Part shown: piece by piece, positions 5,607 through 12,175 of the stretch | Layout of the letters: each line of letters opens with the position of its first letter | Numbering within the stretch: position 1 is the first letter of the stretch | Assembly (NCBI GenBank): GCA_903915485.1 | Contig: CAIWTC010000411.1 | Coordinates: 1-12,588, forward strand | DNA: 12,588 nucleotides | Source of the DNA: an uncultured Ignavibacteriales bacterium | GTDB lineage: Bacteria; Bacteroidota; Ignavibacteria; Ignavibacteriales; Ignavibacteriaceae | Reading direction: 5' to 3' | Program-made: the position numbers and the translations under genes | The notes under the pieces: generated by a model | What the model saw: only the letters and a program-made list of their open reading frames with translations | Told to the model about the DNA's origin: nothing | Databases searched by the model: none

Positions 5607-6707
5607 TTACGACTTCCGGGGAATTGTAAAATAAAATATACTGCCTTTTCCGATTTTGCTTTCAGCCCAGATTCGGCCTTTGTTTAATTCTATAAATTCC
5701 TTACAGAGAATTAATCCCAACCCCGTGCTTAGTTCTCCGTCAGTTCCCTTTGTTCCAACATTTTCACCTAAAACAAATAACTTATTAGTCCATTCCCGGG
5801 ACATCCCGATGCCGTTATCACTTATAGAAACTTCAAGGTTATTATTTTCCGAAGGTAAAACATTAACGACAATAACTCCACCTCTTTTTGTGAACTTAAT
5901 AGCATTGGAAATAAGGTTTCGCAGTATGGTCCGACTCATGTTTATGTCAGCATAAACTTCGAGCAAGGATTCATTTTGATTTATCAATTTGATTCCTTTT
6001 TGGGTTGCTCTTTGTTCTAATATTGAAATAGTTGAAGAGATTACTGAGGATAAATCAAAGACCTGAGGAGAGTAATGAATTGCTCCTTTTTTAATTCTAG
6101 CCCATTCTAAAAGGTTACTTAGCAACTGATAGATATTGTTGGCTGATTTGTTCAGTAATTTACTGCTTTCAATGAACTCAAAGGTTGTGAAATTTTCTTT
6201 TTCATTAGCCATCATCTCTGTAAGATGCAATAATCCAGTTAATGGACCTTTTAGGTCGTGAGCAATGATAGAGAAGAATTTATTTAAGGCTAAATTAGCT
6301 TTGTTCAATTCGTCAATAGTTCTTTTGTGTCTCAGAAAAGCTTCAATCCTTGCAACTAATTCGCGTGAATCAATTTGGCGGTTAAGATAGCCGTCAGCCC
6401 CAAGTTCCAGGCCTTTTGCCTGATCTTCCGAGGTAACTTTTTGCCCTGTTATCATAACAACAAATATTGATTTATATCTTTCGTTTTCCTTGAGCGTTTC
6501 GAGTAGATCGAAACCGGATTCGTTATGCAGAAAAACATCGAGGAGAATTATATCAGGCCGGAGAGTTTCTAAAACATCTAGTGCTTCGCTAATTGATTTT
6601 GCAGTTTTTAGGTTATAACCCGCGTTTGATATGACTTTTGCCGTTGCTTTTAGCGTCATTTCCTCATCATCTACGAGTAAGATTACATCACTTTTAATTA
6701 TTTGCAC
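5607..6707 (-). CDS. REC-histidine kinase hybrid (receiver, HisKA, HATPase)
   Basis: 366 residues, cytoplasmic, no membrane segment. The receiver (about 6-125) has Asp13/Asp14, phosphoacceptor Asp57 (PDIILLD), Thr87, and GADGYLNR where the usual motif is GADxYLxKP: the conserved Lys is replaced by Arg110 and the Pro by Gln111. A helical linker (125-142) leads to HisKA with His150 in FFSIIAHDLKGPL, then the ATPase domain with N-box LRNLISNAIKF (262-272), G1 DNGIGM (297-302) and G2 STGLGL (327-332). It starts at GTG (6705-6707); no in-frame ATG precedes residue 17. It is the last gene of the operon, 27 bases after the VirK-like gene. With a receiver but no sensor domain, it probably takes its signal from another kinase, plausibly the upstream PAS kinase, whose catalytic domain is similar (shared TDGE-S-STGLGL region). 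Its own output partner is not in the window. Confidence 0.93.
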   Translation of the reverse strand: MQIIKSDVILLVDDEEMTLKATAKVISNAGYNLKTAKSISEALDVLETLRPDIILLDVFLHNESGFDLLETLKENERYKSIFVVMITGQKVTSEDQAKGLELGADGYLNRQIDSRELVARIEAFLRHKRTIDELNKANLALNKFFSIIAHDLKGPLTGLLHLTEMMANEKENFTTFEFIESSKLLNKSANNIYQLLSNLLEWARIKKGAIHYSPQVFDLSSVISSTISILEQRATQKGIKLINQNESLLEVYADINMSRTILRNLISNAIKFTKRGGVIVVNVLPSENNNLEVSISDNGIGMSREWTNKLFVLGENVGTKGTDGELSTGLGLILCKEFIELNKGRIWAESKIGKGSIFYFTIPRKS

Positions 6708-6734
6708 TACTATTTCTTTCTTTCAGTAAATATA

Positions 6735-7202
6735 TCATTTAAATAACGAAACGGCACCACCATTATTTGTACTATTAATCTGAGCTCTAAACATCTCTTT
6801 CATTTTTATTGCAAATGTTACGGAATCAAAATAATTCACTATTATTTCAACAGTGTCATCTTCATAGAGCCTAATCTTCACATAATTATATACGGTTCCA
6901 TATCTGTAATGTGATATTAATGTAGTAGTTGAGCTGCTTATAAATGCTTTTTCATTTCTTATGCTTCCTTTTGGGAAGAACTCAAATGGCAATAAACTCA
7001 TTCCGCCAATAGCATCTATTGATTTTGTTATCCCGCTGTCTGAAATAAGTATTGCTTTACCATACTCAATAATAACCGAAACATTTTCGCCTTGAATTAA
7101 GTTATTATATAATTCAGTAAATGAGTCTATTCGTTTCTTTTGACCGAATGCATGACTGGAAAATATTAGTAAAATACAGATTGTTATTTTAAGTCTAATC
7201 AT
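6735..7202 (-). CDS. Secreted VirK-like protein
   Basis: 155 residues with a Sec signal peptide (core LKITICILLIFSS, probable cleavage after His-Ala-Phe-Gly20). The mature part begins with a helix-turn pattern resembling VirK-family proteins (named for an Agrobacterium virulence-region gene, function poorly known): DSFTELYNNLIQGENVSVII (26-45), then EYGKA where VirK proteins usually have a Cys (Ala50 here), DAIGGMSLLPFEFF (63-76), and a beta-rich tail YVKIRLYEDDTVEIIVNYFD (107-126). I recognise the pattern rather than a catalytic motif, so the family call is moderate. It is inserted between two histidine kinases, 11 bases after the first and 27 bases before the second, so its product, presumably periplasmic, is likely made with them. 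A role as an accessory to the signalling system is inference only. Confidence 0.6.
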   Translation of the reverse strand: MIRLKITICILLIFSSHAFGQKKRIDSFTELYNNLIQGENVSVIIEYGKAILISDSGITKSIDAIGGMSLLPFEFFPKGSIRNEKAFISSSTTTLISHYRYGTVYNYVKIRLYEDDTVEIIVNYFDSVTFAIKMKEMFRAQINSTNNGGAVSLFK

Positions 7203-7213
7203 ATTAAAGTGTT

Positions 7214-8398
7214 TTAAAAAGGTAAACTAAATGAAAAAGTTGAGCCTTTGCCAACTTTACTTTCCACCCATATCTCCCCGCCATGGCCTTCAACCATTTT
7301 TTTAGTAATCAATAAACCAAGCCCCGTACTGCTTTCACCGTCTGTGCTTCTTACGGATGTTTTTTGAAATGCACCAAAAAGTTTTGGCAGCTCCTTTTCA
7401 GGAATTCCCTGACCTTCATCTTTAACGGAGACTACTACGGACTTTTCATTTTTCGTAAGCGTCACTTGAATGTTTGTATCATGGAAAGAATACTTTACGG
7501 CATTTGAAATTAAATTTGTAAGAATCTGATTTACTTTATTTGGGTCAACATTAATAGGGCACTTATCAATAGTCGTTACAAGTTTTAATGAAATGTTTTT
7601 TGAATCAGCAAACATCCTGTTGAAAGTTAGAATTTTTTTTATCAGTTCAATTAAATCAACATGCGACAAATCAATGCTGAGGTTGCCGGAATCGATGTTT
7701 GAAACATCAAGCAGGTCATCAACCAGGCCAAGCATAAAACTGCTCAGGTGGCGGATGTATGAAACCATCTCCATTTGTTCAGCGTTGAAATTATCGCCAT
7801 CCTTTTCTAATATTTCAATGAATGAGCGAAGTGCCCCTAATGGATTTCTCAAATCATGAGCGGCCATACCTAGAAACTGAACTTTGAGTTTATTAAGTTT
7901 TTCAAGCTCAGCATTTTTTTGTGCAATCTCTCTCTGCATATTAACAAGTTGATTATTAAGACGGCTAAGTTCATCATAGAGGAGACTGCTTTTATTATCA
8001 TCAATTGGCGATGAGGTTGATGATTTATCCTTGTATAGCAACCGAAGTGTGTTAATAAGTTCGTTATTCATATTCATCATTTCTGAAAAATATGTTTCGG
8101 TATTGTCTCTGGATTGAGAAGCAACAATTACAATATTTCCCTCAATCATAATGCCGCCAAAATGAAGGGTTATAAGCTGTTCATTTTTAAGTACATTAAT
8201 ATCGATTGAGTGAACAGCCCCTTCATTTTTCACTGCTACAATGAAGTCCAGTGCTTTGTGTAGGTCCTCGATAGGAAAACAAGAACTGAACAACTTCCCT
8301 TCGGGGAAATCTTCAGTAATTTTTAATTCATCATTAATAATTTTTAGTATAATACCATTATGATTACAAATAATGACTATTCCATCAGCAGTTTTCAC
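7214..8398 (-). CDS. Soluble PAS-domain sensor histidine kinase
   Basis: 394 residues, no membrane segment. Residues 1-98 look like a PAS fold (ADGIVIICNHNGIILKIN-like opening, ending in GNIVIVASQSRD). Residues 100-172 form a helical/coiled-coil stretch rich in Asn, Glu and Leu. HisKA carries His181 in FLGMAAHDLRNPLGAL. The ATPase domain has N-box QILTNLISNAVKYS (291-304), G1 DEGQGIP (327-333), an F-box region near KLFGAFQK, and G2 STGLGL (357-362). It starts at GTG (8396-8398), 9 bases after the stop of the cobalamin-binding gene; no ATG lies upstream in frame. The tight spacing and the cytoplasmic location of both proteins suggest that the cobalamin sensor controls this kinase directly. No cofactor-binding residue of the PAS domain can be named. 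Cys11 and Cys40 are the only Cys in it. Confidence 0.93.
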   Translation of the reverse strand: MKTADGIVIICNHNGIILKIINDELKITEDFPEGKLFSSCFPIEDLHKALDFIVAVKNEGAVHSIDINVLKNEQLITLHFGGIMIEGNIVIVASQSRDNTETYFSEMMNMNNELINTLRLLYKDKSSTSSPIDDNKSSLLYDELSRLNNQLVNMQREIAQKNAELEKLNKLKVQFLGMAAHDLRNPLGALRSFIEILEKDGDNFNAEQMEMVSYIRHLSSFMLGLVDDLLDVSNIDSGNLSIDLSHVDLIELIKKILTFNRMFADSKNISLKLVTTIDKCPINVDPNKVNQILTNLISNAVKYSFHDTNIQVTLTKNEKSVVVSVKDEGQGIPEKELPKLFGAFQKTSVRSTDGESSTGLGLLITKKMVEGHGGEIWVESKVGKGSTFSFSLPF

Positions 8399-8407
8399 AG
8401 CAGTACT

Positions 8408-9463
8408 CTAATTCAATACTAATTGGTTTACAAAAGCAACGGCGGTTTGTGCGTCTGCTGCAAATCCATCTGCTCCAACTTGCTTCCAAAGATTTGGTGC
8501 TATTTTGAATGGATAACCCCCAACAACTATTTTTAAATTATTAGAGGACGACTGTTTCCGAACTTTGTTTATTAGTTCGGATACAGCAGATATATTGAAA
8601 GTCATTGTTGCGGATATTGCCAATACATCTGTCTTCTGATTTTCGATTGTTTTAATGATGCTGGCTGCCGGTGAGTTTGCTCCCAAGTAATAAGTATTCC
8701 ATCCATCCATTTCGAAAAAGTCAGCAATCATTCTCGCCCCGAGTTCATGAAGTTCACCATTGATACATGTGACGAGTAAATTTTTATTGTTCTTTTTGGT
8801 GCCGAACAAATAAGGATAGAGTTGAGACATAATGACTTGTGTTGATGCGGTAATGTAGTGTTCCTGGGCGACAGATATTTTGCTTGTTTGCCATAATCGG
8901 CCCACTTCAAGCTGTACTACTTGGAAAATATTAAGATAAATATCTTTAATTGAAGTTCCGGTTTTATACGCATTCATTATGGTATTTAATGCTCTTTGGC
9001 GATCTGCTTTAAGTAGTGCATCTAGGTACTCCTGAGCCAAAGCGGCGCTGCTGTCATTAATATTTATAAATGACTCTATTATTTTCAAAGGTGATTTGAA
9101 AGTGTTAATTCCTTCTGCAAGATATACTTCAGCAACTTTGTACATTTCCGGAGGTAAATGTTCTTTTATTTGACTTTGAATTAACTCCAGGTTGATTAAT
9201 AAATCATTCTCGGGAATGCCTAACCCGCAAAGAAAATTCTTTGCCCAAATAATATACTCGGTGAATAACTTGATTTGTTCTGCCGCTATTGATTCGGAAA
9301 GGTATGCCAGGTAATATTCAGTGTCTTGCAAATATAGGTTGATTTCACGCTGAGTGTATTTAGCCCTTAAGCTTGGCTGAATTTCGAATTGCTTATTCAG
9401 AATTTCTAAAGACAGAGTCTTTGAAATATTTTTGATATGTGTTGAAACAATACTTGATTCCAT
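8408..9463 (-). CDS. Cobalamin-binding sensor protein without DNA-binding domain
   Basis: 351 residues, soluble. Residues 1-135 are mainly helical and of no recognised family. Residues 140-222 form the four-helix cap of B12-binding proteins, with EVGRLWQTSKISVAQEHY holding the W-x9-E-H motif (Trp191, Glu201, His202) that covers the upper axial face in CarH and MetH. Residues 227-350 are the Rossmann-like B12 domain: GELHELGARM gives Glu237-x-His239-x2-Gly242 (the usual D/E-x-H-x2-G, with His239 as lower ligand), ISATM (283-287) and VVGGYPF (313-319). CarH/LitR regulators have a MerR-type helix-turn-helix before this module; none is visible here. There is also no methyltransferase or mutase catalytic domain, so a sensory role (light through adenosyl- or methylcobalamin, or cobalamin itself) is the best reading. 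It is first in a four-gene operon with two histidine kinases. The ATG at 9463 is preceded by AGG about 8 bases upstream. Confidence 0.9.
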   Translation of the reverse strand: MESSIVSTHIKNISKTLSLEILNKQFEIQPSLRAKYTQREINLYLQDTEYYLAYLSESIAAEQIKLFTEYIIWAKNFLCGLGIPENDLLINLELIQSQIKEHLPPEMYKVAEVYLAEGINTFKSPLKIIESFININDSSAALAQEYLDALLKADRQRALNTIMNAYKTGTSIKDIYLNIFQVVQLEVGRLWQTSKISVAQEHYITASTQVIMSQLYPYLFGTKKNNKNLLVTCINGELHELGARMIADFFEMDGWNTYYLGANSPAASIIKTIENQKTDVLAISATMTFNISAVSELINKVRKQSSSNNLKIVVGGYPFKIAPNLWKQVGADGFAADAQTAVAFVNQLVLN

Positions 9464-9695
9464 CTCAAACCTATTGATTTGTTTAGAAGAATGAATTATT
9501 AATCAATTATATTCTAGTGAATATTCAACATAACTGAAAAGATTTATTTAATAAATGAAATATAGAGCGTTTATCGATTGATATCCAAATACGGATTGAA
9601 ATATTATTTAAGATATTAGAGTAAGGAACCTGTCTGAGTATGTTTGCAGGGACTTTTCAGCACTCCCCAGGATATGGGGTTTTATACCCAAAGGC
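9464..9695. other. Intergenic region upstream of the cobalamin-sensor operon
   Basis: 232 bases. It holds the candidate operon promoter (9557-9589) and, near 9665-9679, a CCCC-N7-GGGG hairpin just after the stop of the polyferredoxin gene; on the minus strand no T run follows it, so it is at best a weak terminator. No riboswitch structure or RNA gene was recognised. Confidence 0.5.
9557..9589 (-). promoter_or_regulatory. Candidate promoter of the cobalamin-sensor operon
   Basis: On the minus strand TTTG (9589-9586), 21 bases, then TATATTTC (9564-9557): this fits the Bacteroidota pattern TTTG-N19-21-TAnnTTTG with one mismatch. It also reads as a sigma70 pair, TTGGAT-N18-TATATT. The implied start of transcription is about 90 bases before the ATG at 9463, leaving an AT-rich leader. 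Confidence 0.45.
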
Positions 9696-10724
9696 TCAAT
9701 GACCCAACGAATTCCTATTTTCATACAACTCTTTGTACTTTGCCGTGCTCACCGAGTTATTCCACTTCCCCGAGATAATCCCTGCAGAGAGAATAAGTGT
9801 AAAAATTATGACAGCAGTAATTAAAACTACGAGTTTATTAGAATAAGTTTTTGCCGGCAGGGTTCTAAATTCTAAAGTATCCTTCACGGGGCATACATCA
9901 ATACACTGAACACATGAGGTGCACTCATCTGATATAACCAACTTCCGTTTTGAGACGGGAATCTTTGATGGACAGGCCTTATCGCATAGCGAACAGTCGA
10001 TGCATGTTTCGGTATTTCTTGAAATTTTATGAATGCTGAAAAGACCGATGAATCCAAGCAGCGCGCCGTATGGGCAAAGATATCTGCACCAAAAGTTTTT
10101 GAAGAGTACGGACAGTACAAGTAAAGACATTAATACAATGAATGAAAATTGCGACAAACTGCGGAAGAACTCAAACATCTTTATGTCTGCGGCAATGTTA
10201 TAATCGCTATCCAAAAAGAATCTTAATTCAATTGCGCTCATTGGAATTATTGAGGATGCAAAAAACAGGAGCAATAAATATTTCAAAGTGCGCAGGGGGA
10301 TATCAAGAAACTTAGGCATTGATATCTTTTTCTTGAATATTTTTTCTCCGAAGTCACCAACCAATTCAGATATAAAACCCACAGGACAAACCCATGAGCA
10401 AAAAGATTTCCCAACATAGAAAGACATCGCGACAATCCCGGCAAAAATCATAAATCCGGCAGGATGTATGGCGTGAATTATTCCTGTACGCAAGTAGTAA
10501 ACAGTGCTCATAAGTGCGGAAATCGGGAGGAATGATTCAACCCCACTAGGTCGATAAACTTCTAGAGCGTTTCCTTCTAACCGGAATATGAAAATCGCAT
10601 ACTCGATACCTATCCATATTGTAATCAGCATGAATATAGTTTGTGAAATAAACCGGTAGTTCTGAATAGGTTTTTCAGTGTTTTTGATGATTGAGACTTT
10701 ACGGACTTTATTAGTATCGGGCAT
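9696..10724 (-). CDS. NapH/NosR-like membrane polyferredoxin
   Basis: 342 residues, integral membrane, with about five or six helices (roughly 29-48, 85-105, 148-165, 193-208, 297-317). Two C-x3-C-P motifs (Cys109/Cys113 in FCSWVCPVG; Cys213/Cys217 in FWCRYLCPYG) are those of the NapH, NosR and CcoG (Fer4_5) family. Between the fourth and last helices are two complete [4Fe-4S] motifs, C-x2-C-x2-C-x3-C-P at 241-252 and C-x2-C-x3... pattern CTSCVQCIDVCP at 268-279. The protein should pass electrons between the quinone pool or a cytoplasmic donor and a periplasmic or membrane oxidoreductase. It starts 2 bases after the YwiC-like stop, so it is cotranscribed with ywiC and rrf2. No terminal reductase (nitrite, NO or N2O) lies in the window, so its partner is unknown. 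NapH proper works with NapG; here no NapG is adjacent, and the gene is better called NapH-like. Confidence 0.9.
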   Translation of the reverse strand: MPDTNKVRKVSIIKNTEKPIQNYRFISQTIFMLITIWIGIEYAIFIFRLEGNALEVYRPSGVESFLPISALMSTVYYLRTGIIHAIHPAGFMIFAGIVAMSFYVGKSFCSWVCPVGFISELVGDFGEKIFKKKISMPKFLDIPLRTLKYLLLLFFASSIIPMSAIELRFFLDSDYNIAADIKMFEFFRSLSQFSFIVLMSLLVLSVLFKNFWCRYLCPYGALLGFIGLFSIHKISRNTETCIDCSLCDKACPSKIPVSKRKLVISDECTSCVQCIDVCPVKDTLEFRTLPAKTYSNKLVVLITAVIIFTLILSAGIISGKWNNSVSTAKYKELYENRNSLGH

Positions 10725-10726
10725 AG

Positions 10727-11554
10727 TTATCTGAGTATAGGGTAAAGGGAAAGTAAAAGAGTAAAGAAAACAGAATATGCAAGGAATAGAAACCCTGTTT
10801 TTTTGAAACTTTCAGCAGGGTTTTTTATTTTTGCAAAGATTAAACAATGAAGAATCATTGGAGCAAATGCTGCCGCTGCGGTAAAGGAAATATGCCTGGT
10901 TATAGCAAGCGCGGATAATAGTGACAACAGAAGCAATGAATATATAAGGTTGTAGAGATATGCTTTCTTGTATCCGTTTTCCGAATTAGTTTCTTTGGAG
11001 TTGGATTTTTCTGCAAGTTTAAGGTGAACGAAAAATGATGCCGAGATAAAAAACAGCACATTTGAGAAATATAATATAATGGCTGAATGAGTAATTCTGC
11101 CCTCGGTAAAATAAATTATTGCGGGAGCGCTTAAACATAGGGCAGTGATTCCAAGAGCTTCGCGGAGAAACGAGAGTTTTGTCTTTTTGAGCATCATTAG
11201 ACTTGCTGTGAATAAAATCAGCGCAGCAAATCCAAAATAAAAAATACCAAAAACTCCGGAAATAATTAAAGTCCATACAGCAAACATTATGCTGAGTGCG
11301 ATGTAAAGACTGAACCAGAATTTGGCATTTTTGACTTTTGGGCTAACTAGTCCATTCTTACGGGATGTTAATATTATTTCAAATGGATAGTACGCCATGA
11401 ACAGAAAAAATATCGTGCAGCAGAACAAAATTACTGAAGGGGAAAATCTAGAAATATTGAATATAGCAGTCAGCATAGGGACAAATAAAATTGCCCATGC
11501 TCCGTGTTCTCTTACTGAAACGGGATTGCGAAGAAACACACTAATTTTTGACAT
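10727..11554 (-). CDS. YwiC-like integral membrane protein
   Basis: 275 residues from the ATG at 11554, which overlaps the end of rrf2 by 14 bases. A longer reading from TTG at 11602 would overlap by 62 bases and add 16 polar residues; I prefer the ATG because YwiC-type proteins begin close to their hallmark motif. That motif, R-E-H-G-A-W, lies at residues 15-20, just before the first of about seven or eight predicted helices. A short basic loop with SRKNGLVSPKVKNAK follows the second helix. The family is named for Bacillus subtilis ywiC, which lies in the anaerobic nitrate-respiration (fnr/narK/nar) neighbourhood; its function is not established. Here it sits between an Fe-S Rrf2 regulator and a NapH-like polyferredoxin, again a respiratory-nitrogen or redox context. 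The polytopic nature is certain, the family fairly secure. Confidence 0.8.
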   Translation of the reverse strand: MSKISVFLRNPVSVREHGAWAILFVPMLTAIFNISRFSPSVILFCCTIFFLFMAYYPFEIILTSRKNGLVSPKVKNAKFWFSLYIALSIMFAVWTLIISGVFGIFYFGFAALILFTASLMMLKKTKLSFLREALGITALCLSAPAIIYFTEGRITHSAIILYFSNVLFFISASFFVHLKLAEKSNSKETNSENGYKKAYLYNLIYSLLLLSLLSALAITRHISFTAAAAFAPMILHCLIFAKIKNPAESFKKTGFLFLAYSVFFTLLLSLYPILR

Positions 11555-11987
11555 CACCAATGCTGCTGAGTTTTCGTTTTGTTGTTTCAAGGAATTCGTC
11601 AAGCGTTGCTTCTGAAAGCATCTGGACAGTTTCTTTACTTAGTTTTGCCCAAGTGTTATGTACGGGGCAGGGGGAGTCACTCGAGCAGTTCGAAAAACCC
11701 AAAACGCATTTGTTGAAAATATCAAAGCCGTCGATAGCAGTAACAACATCAATCAATCGGATTTCAGATATAGGTTTGGACAAGAAAAATCCTCCGGACT
11801 TTCCTTTTTTTGAATCAACGATTCCTGAAGTGGTTAACTCCTGAAGAATTTTTGAAACGAACTCTTTTGGTATCAGCAGCTTTTTTGAGATTTCATCGGC
11901 AGAGCATATTTGACTTTCAACCTCTGCTGATAAGAAGAGAATTGCTTGAATACCGTACTCACATTTTTTCGAAAATATTATTGACAT
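11541..11987 (-). CDS. Rrf2-family Fe-S regulator (IscR/NsrR type)
   Basis: 148 residues, the usual Rrf2 length. The winged helix-turn-helix opens with SKKCEYGIQAILFLS and continues through the recognition helix near KEFVSKILQEL (41-51) to the wing KGKSGGFFLSKP (61-72). Cys94, Cys101 and Cys107 with His110 (NKCVLGFSNC, SPCPVH) match the cluster-binding loop of IscR and NsrR; the C-x5-C-x2-H part is exactly that of E. coli IscR, while the first spacing is one residue longer (x6). It should therefore bind a [2Fe-2S] or [4Fe-4S] cluster and respond to NO, redox or iron-sulfur status. It is the first gene of a unit with ywiC-like and polyferredoxin genes. A perfect 9-bp-arm inverted repeat sits between its -10 box and its ATG, so autoregulation is likely. 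NsrR-like is favoured over IscR because of the neighbours (inference). Confidence 0.93.
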   Translation of the reverse strand: MSIIFSKKCEYGIQAILFLSAEVESQICSADEISKKLLIPKEFVSKILQELTTSGIVDSKKGKSGGFFLSKPISEIRLIDVVTAIDGFDIFNKCVLGFSNCSSDSPCPVHNTWAKLSKETVQMLSEATLDEFLETTKRKLSSIGDVKN

Positions 11988-12010
11988 AATCAGATTTATT
12001 TATCTGATTA
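11987..12010. promoter_or_regulatory. Inverted repeat, likely Rrf2 operator
   Basis: TAATCAGAT (11987-11995), six bases, ATCTGATTA (12002-12010): perfect 9-bp arms, 24 bp in all. It begins at the A-T of the rrf2 start codon and ends directly against the -10 box, so a bound dimer would cover the transcription start. Size and symmetry suit an Rrf2 dimer. The RNA could also form this hairpin next to the start codon. Confidence 0.7.
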
Positions 12011-12039
12011 AAAATATGAGATTTTTTGAGAATGTGCAA
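12011..12039 (-). promoter_or_regulatory. Candidate rrf2 promoter
   Basis: On the minus strand TTGCAC (12039-12034), exactly 17 bases, TATTTT (12016-12011). Transcription would start inside the inverted repeat at 11987-12010, giving a very short leader (about 15-20 bases) with no Shine-Dalgarno sequence. It also loosely fits TTG-N20-TAnnTTTG. Confidence 0.55.
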
Positions 12040-12099
12040 GAGAAAAATTTGGGTATGTTTTGAATTTGATTGTTTGTGTCCAAATTGTTTGGAAAAGTT

Positions 12100-12149
12100 A
12101 GGAAAAACTAATCTGCCGCTTCACCAAAAACATTTTGAGGAAACGGCAG
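12100..12149 (-). terminator. Rho-independent terminator of the surface-repeat gene
   Basis: On the minus strand CTGCCGTTTC (12149-12140) pairs with GAAGCGGCAG (12122-12113): 10 bp with one G.U pair and a 17-base loop, followed by ATTAGTTTTTCC. It begins 26 bases after the stop codon at 12176 and separates that gene from the rrf2 promoter. Confidence 0.75.
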
Positions 12150-12175
12150 TTAATTATTCAAAAACAAAGATGAGT

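Noticed and set aside
5478..5687. 69-codon plus-strand open frame.
   Set aside because: It runs through two palindromes and then over the 3' end of the REC-histidine kinase on the other strand; it has no domain and no good start context.
9620..9637. AGTAAGGAACCTGTCTGA on the plus strand resembles the B12-box of cobalamin riboswitches and lies next to a B12-binding gene.
   Set aside because: It is one base short and mismatched against the box, points away from the cobalamin gene (which is on the minus strand), and none of the other conserved riboswitch elements is present upstream of it.
9665..9679. CCCC-N7-GGGG hairpin as terminator of the polyferredoxin gene.
   Set aside because: On the minus strand no T run follows the hairpin; the T run is on the plus strand, where no gene ends.
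9884..10120. 78-codon minus-strand open frame with Cys and His residues.
   Set aside because: Out-of-frame reading of the polyferredoxin gene, whose correct frame carries the full Fe-S motifs.
11555..11602. N-terminal extension of the YwiC-like gene from a TTG codon at 11602.
   Set aside because: It would need a rare start codon and a 62-base overlap with rrf2, and adds a polar stretch not expected before the REHGAW motif; the ATG at 11554 is simpler.
11548..11844. 98-codon plus-strand open frame opposite rrf2.
   Set aside because: Antisense shadow of the Rrf2 gene, which has the conserved protein signature.
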